Part shown: in pieces, positions 14,725-15,398 of the stretch
Layout: every line of letters starts with the position of its first letter
How positions within the stretch are numbered: position 1 is the first letter of the stretch
Source: Methylomonas sp.
GTDB taxonomy: Bacteria > Pseudomonadota > Gammaproteobacteria > Methylococcales > Methylomonadaceae
Assembly: GCA_026990815.1 (NCBI GenBank)
Contig: JALXCS010000238.1
Span: forward strand, 1 to 15,398
DNA: 15,398 nt
Reading direction: 5' to 3'
Translations under genes and position numbers: made by a program
The notes under the pieces: generated by a model
Seen by the model: the letters and a program-made list of their open reading frames with translations, nothing else
Told to the model about the DNA's origin: nothing
Databases searched by the model: none

Positions 14725-15375
14725 ATGTTAATCAAAAAAATCTTAGTTAATATGGTATTTGTATTAGTCAATGTTGGTTGGGCAGATGCTACACCAGTTC
14801 AAATTGAAGGTCTTCATATTGACAGCGGTACCTTCTCTACCGATGTGTTAACGCCCGTTGTTATAATCAGTGATCCAAGTGTCAATTTAATGTTGTCTCC
14901 CACTGCGCCAGGCTGGAATCAAGCTGTTGCTCAAACAGAAGCGCATGAAACGTCAATCGCGTCCTTTGAGCCGAAGGGTGACGGTATTTGGGTGAATAGC
15001 TACTTTAGTGCAGCAGCAACCGGCATTGTTGATGCCAGTGGACTAAACAATAGCATCATGAATGGTGATTCCTTTGAGGTTGATTTAAGTGGCTTTGTTG
15101 TAAATTTCAACGGTGTTTCCTTTGATCAGGGAGGGACTGCGATTAGCACGATTAGTAATATCCGTCAGGGCCCGCCAGGATTAAAGGTGTTTGATTATAG
15201 TCTCAGCTGGGATACAAGTGTTACAGGTAGTTCATTTGATGGTGTTAATGGATCTTGGAGCATTACCGGTTTTGGTGCTGTTCAGGCTGCGCCAGTACCA
15301 GTCCCTGCTGCAGTTTGGTTATTCAGTTTCGCCATATTGGGGCTCACAGGTTATTTTCGGCACTATTTTATCTAG
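14725..15375 (+). CDS. Secreted protein of unknown function with VPxPA-type sorting tail
   Basis: A 216-residue exported protein. Residues 1-20 are a signal peptide (Lys4-Lys5, core ILVNMVFVLVNVGWA, cleavage near ADA). The mature region (about 23-188) is rich in Ser, Gly, Asp, Asn and short beta-type segments, with no enzyme motif I recognise; beta-sandwich folding is a guess. The C-terminus reads VPVPAAVWLFSFAILGLTGY at 191-210 followed by FRHYFI. This is the VPxPA motif plus membrane helix of VPLPA-type PEP-CTERM proteins, where VPLPAAVWLFGSGLLGL is the usual form. The end is unusual because the normal cluster of two or three Arg/Lys is reduced to one Arg and one His, with a hydrophobic finish. 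AAGGAG lies about 9 nt before the ATG. Its neighbour upstream is also a sorting-tail protein. Confidence 0.75.
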   Translation: MLIKKILVNMVFVLVNVGWADATPVQIEGLHIDSGTFSTDVLTPVVIISDPSVNLMLSPTAPGWNQAVAQTEAHETSIASFEPKGDGIWVNSYFSAAATGIVDASGLNNSIMNGDSFEVDLSGFVVNFNGVSFDQGGTAISTISNIRQGPPGLKVFDYSLSWDTSVTGSSFDGVNGSWSITGFGAVQAAPVPVPAAVWLFSFAILGLTGYFRHYFI

Positions 15376-15398
15376 CCACCCTAAAAACACAATAATTC

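Overview
The window looks like chromosomal DNA of a moderately AT-rich gammaproteobacterium. This rests on a class II CCA-adding enzyme with a C-terminal HD domain close to the E. coli form, a TonB-dependent B12 receptor operon under a cobalamin riboswitch, a dockerin-type EF-hand tail, and two secreted proteins with VPxPA-type PEP-CTERM sorting tails. Together these recall environmental Gammaproteobacteria such as Methylococcales, but the lineage is inference. No rRNA, tRNA or CRISPR array was seen.

Layout. Positions 1-99 are one end of an insertion sequence that looks like IS256 family, with the first codons of its transposase on the minus strand. It abuts the last 48 codons of a dockerin-type gene (100-246), which it appears to have cut; that gene's intrinsic terminator survives (262-295). 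Next is cca on the minus strand (330-1553), divergent from a TauE/SafE-type permease (1618-2406). Three consecutive, overlapping paralogs of a GT-C (GT39/PMT_2-like) membrane glycosyltransferase follow on the plus strand (2488-6523).

Convergent to these is a minus-strand cobalamin uptake operon transcribed in the order btuB, btuF, btuC, btuD and a conserved hypothetical gene (12135 down to 6594). A good sigma70 promoter (12571-12599) and a cobalamin riboswitch (about 12357-12565) precede it, with an unusually long leader of about 220 nt that can form competing hairpins before btuB. BtuB would carry B12 across the outer membrane, BtuF would bind it in the periplasm, and BtuC/BtuD would pump it inward. 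The last gene is an uncharacterised partner.

The right end (12650-15398) looks like a patchwork. It has an orphan 92-codon C-terminal reading frame with no start codon (12651-12929, minus), a Crp/Fnr-type regulator (12939-13682), a short possible beta-propeller gene remnant (13739-13885), a CHRD-domain protein and a second secreted protein, both with PEP-CTERM-like tails. Gene remnants at both edges and the IS end suggest that the stable core (cca, permease, glycosyltransferases, B12 operon) is flanked by rearranged DNA.
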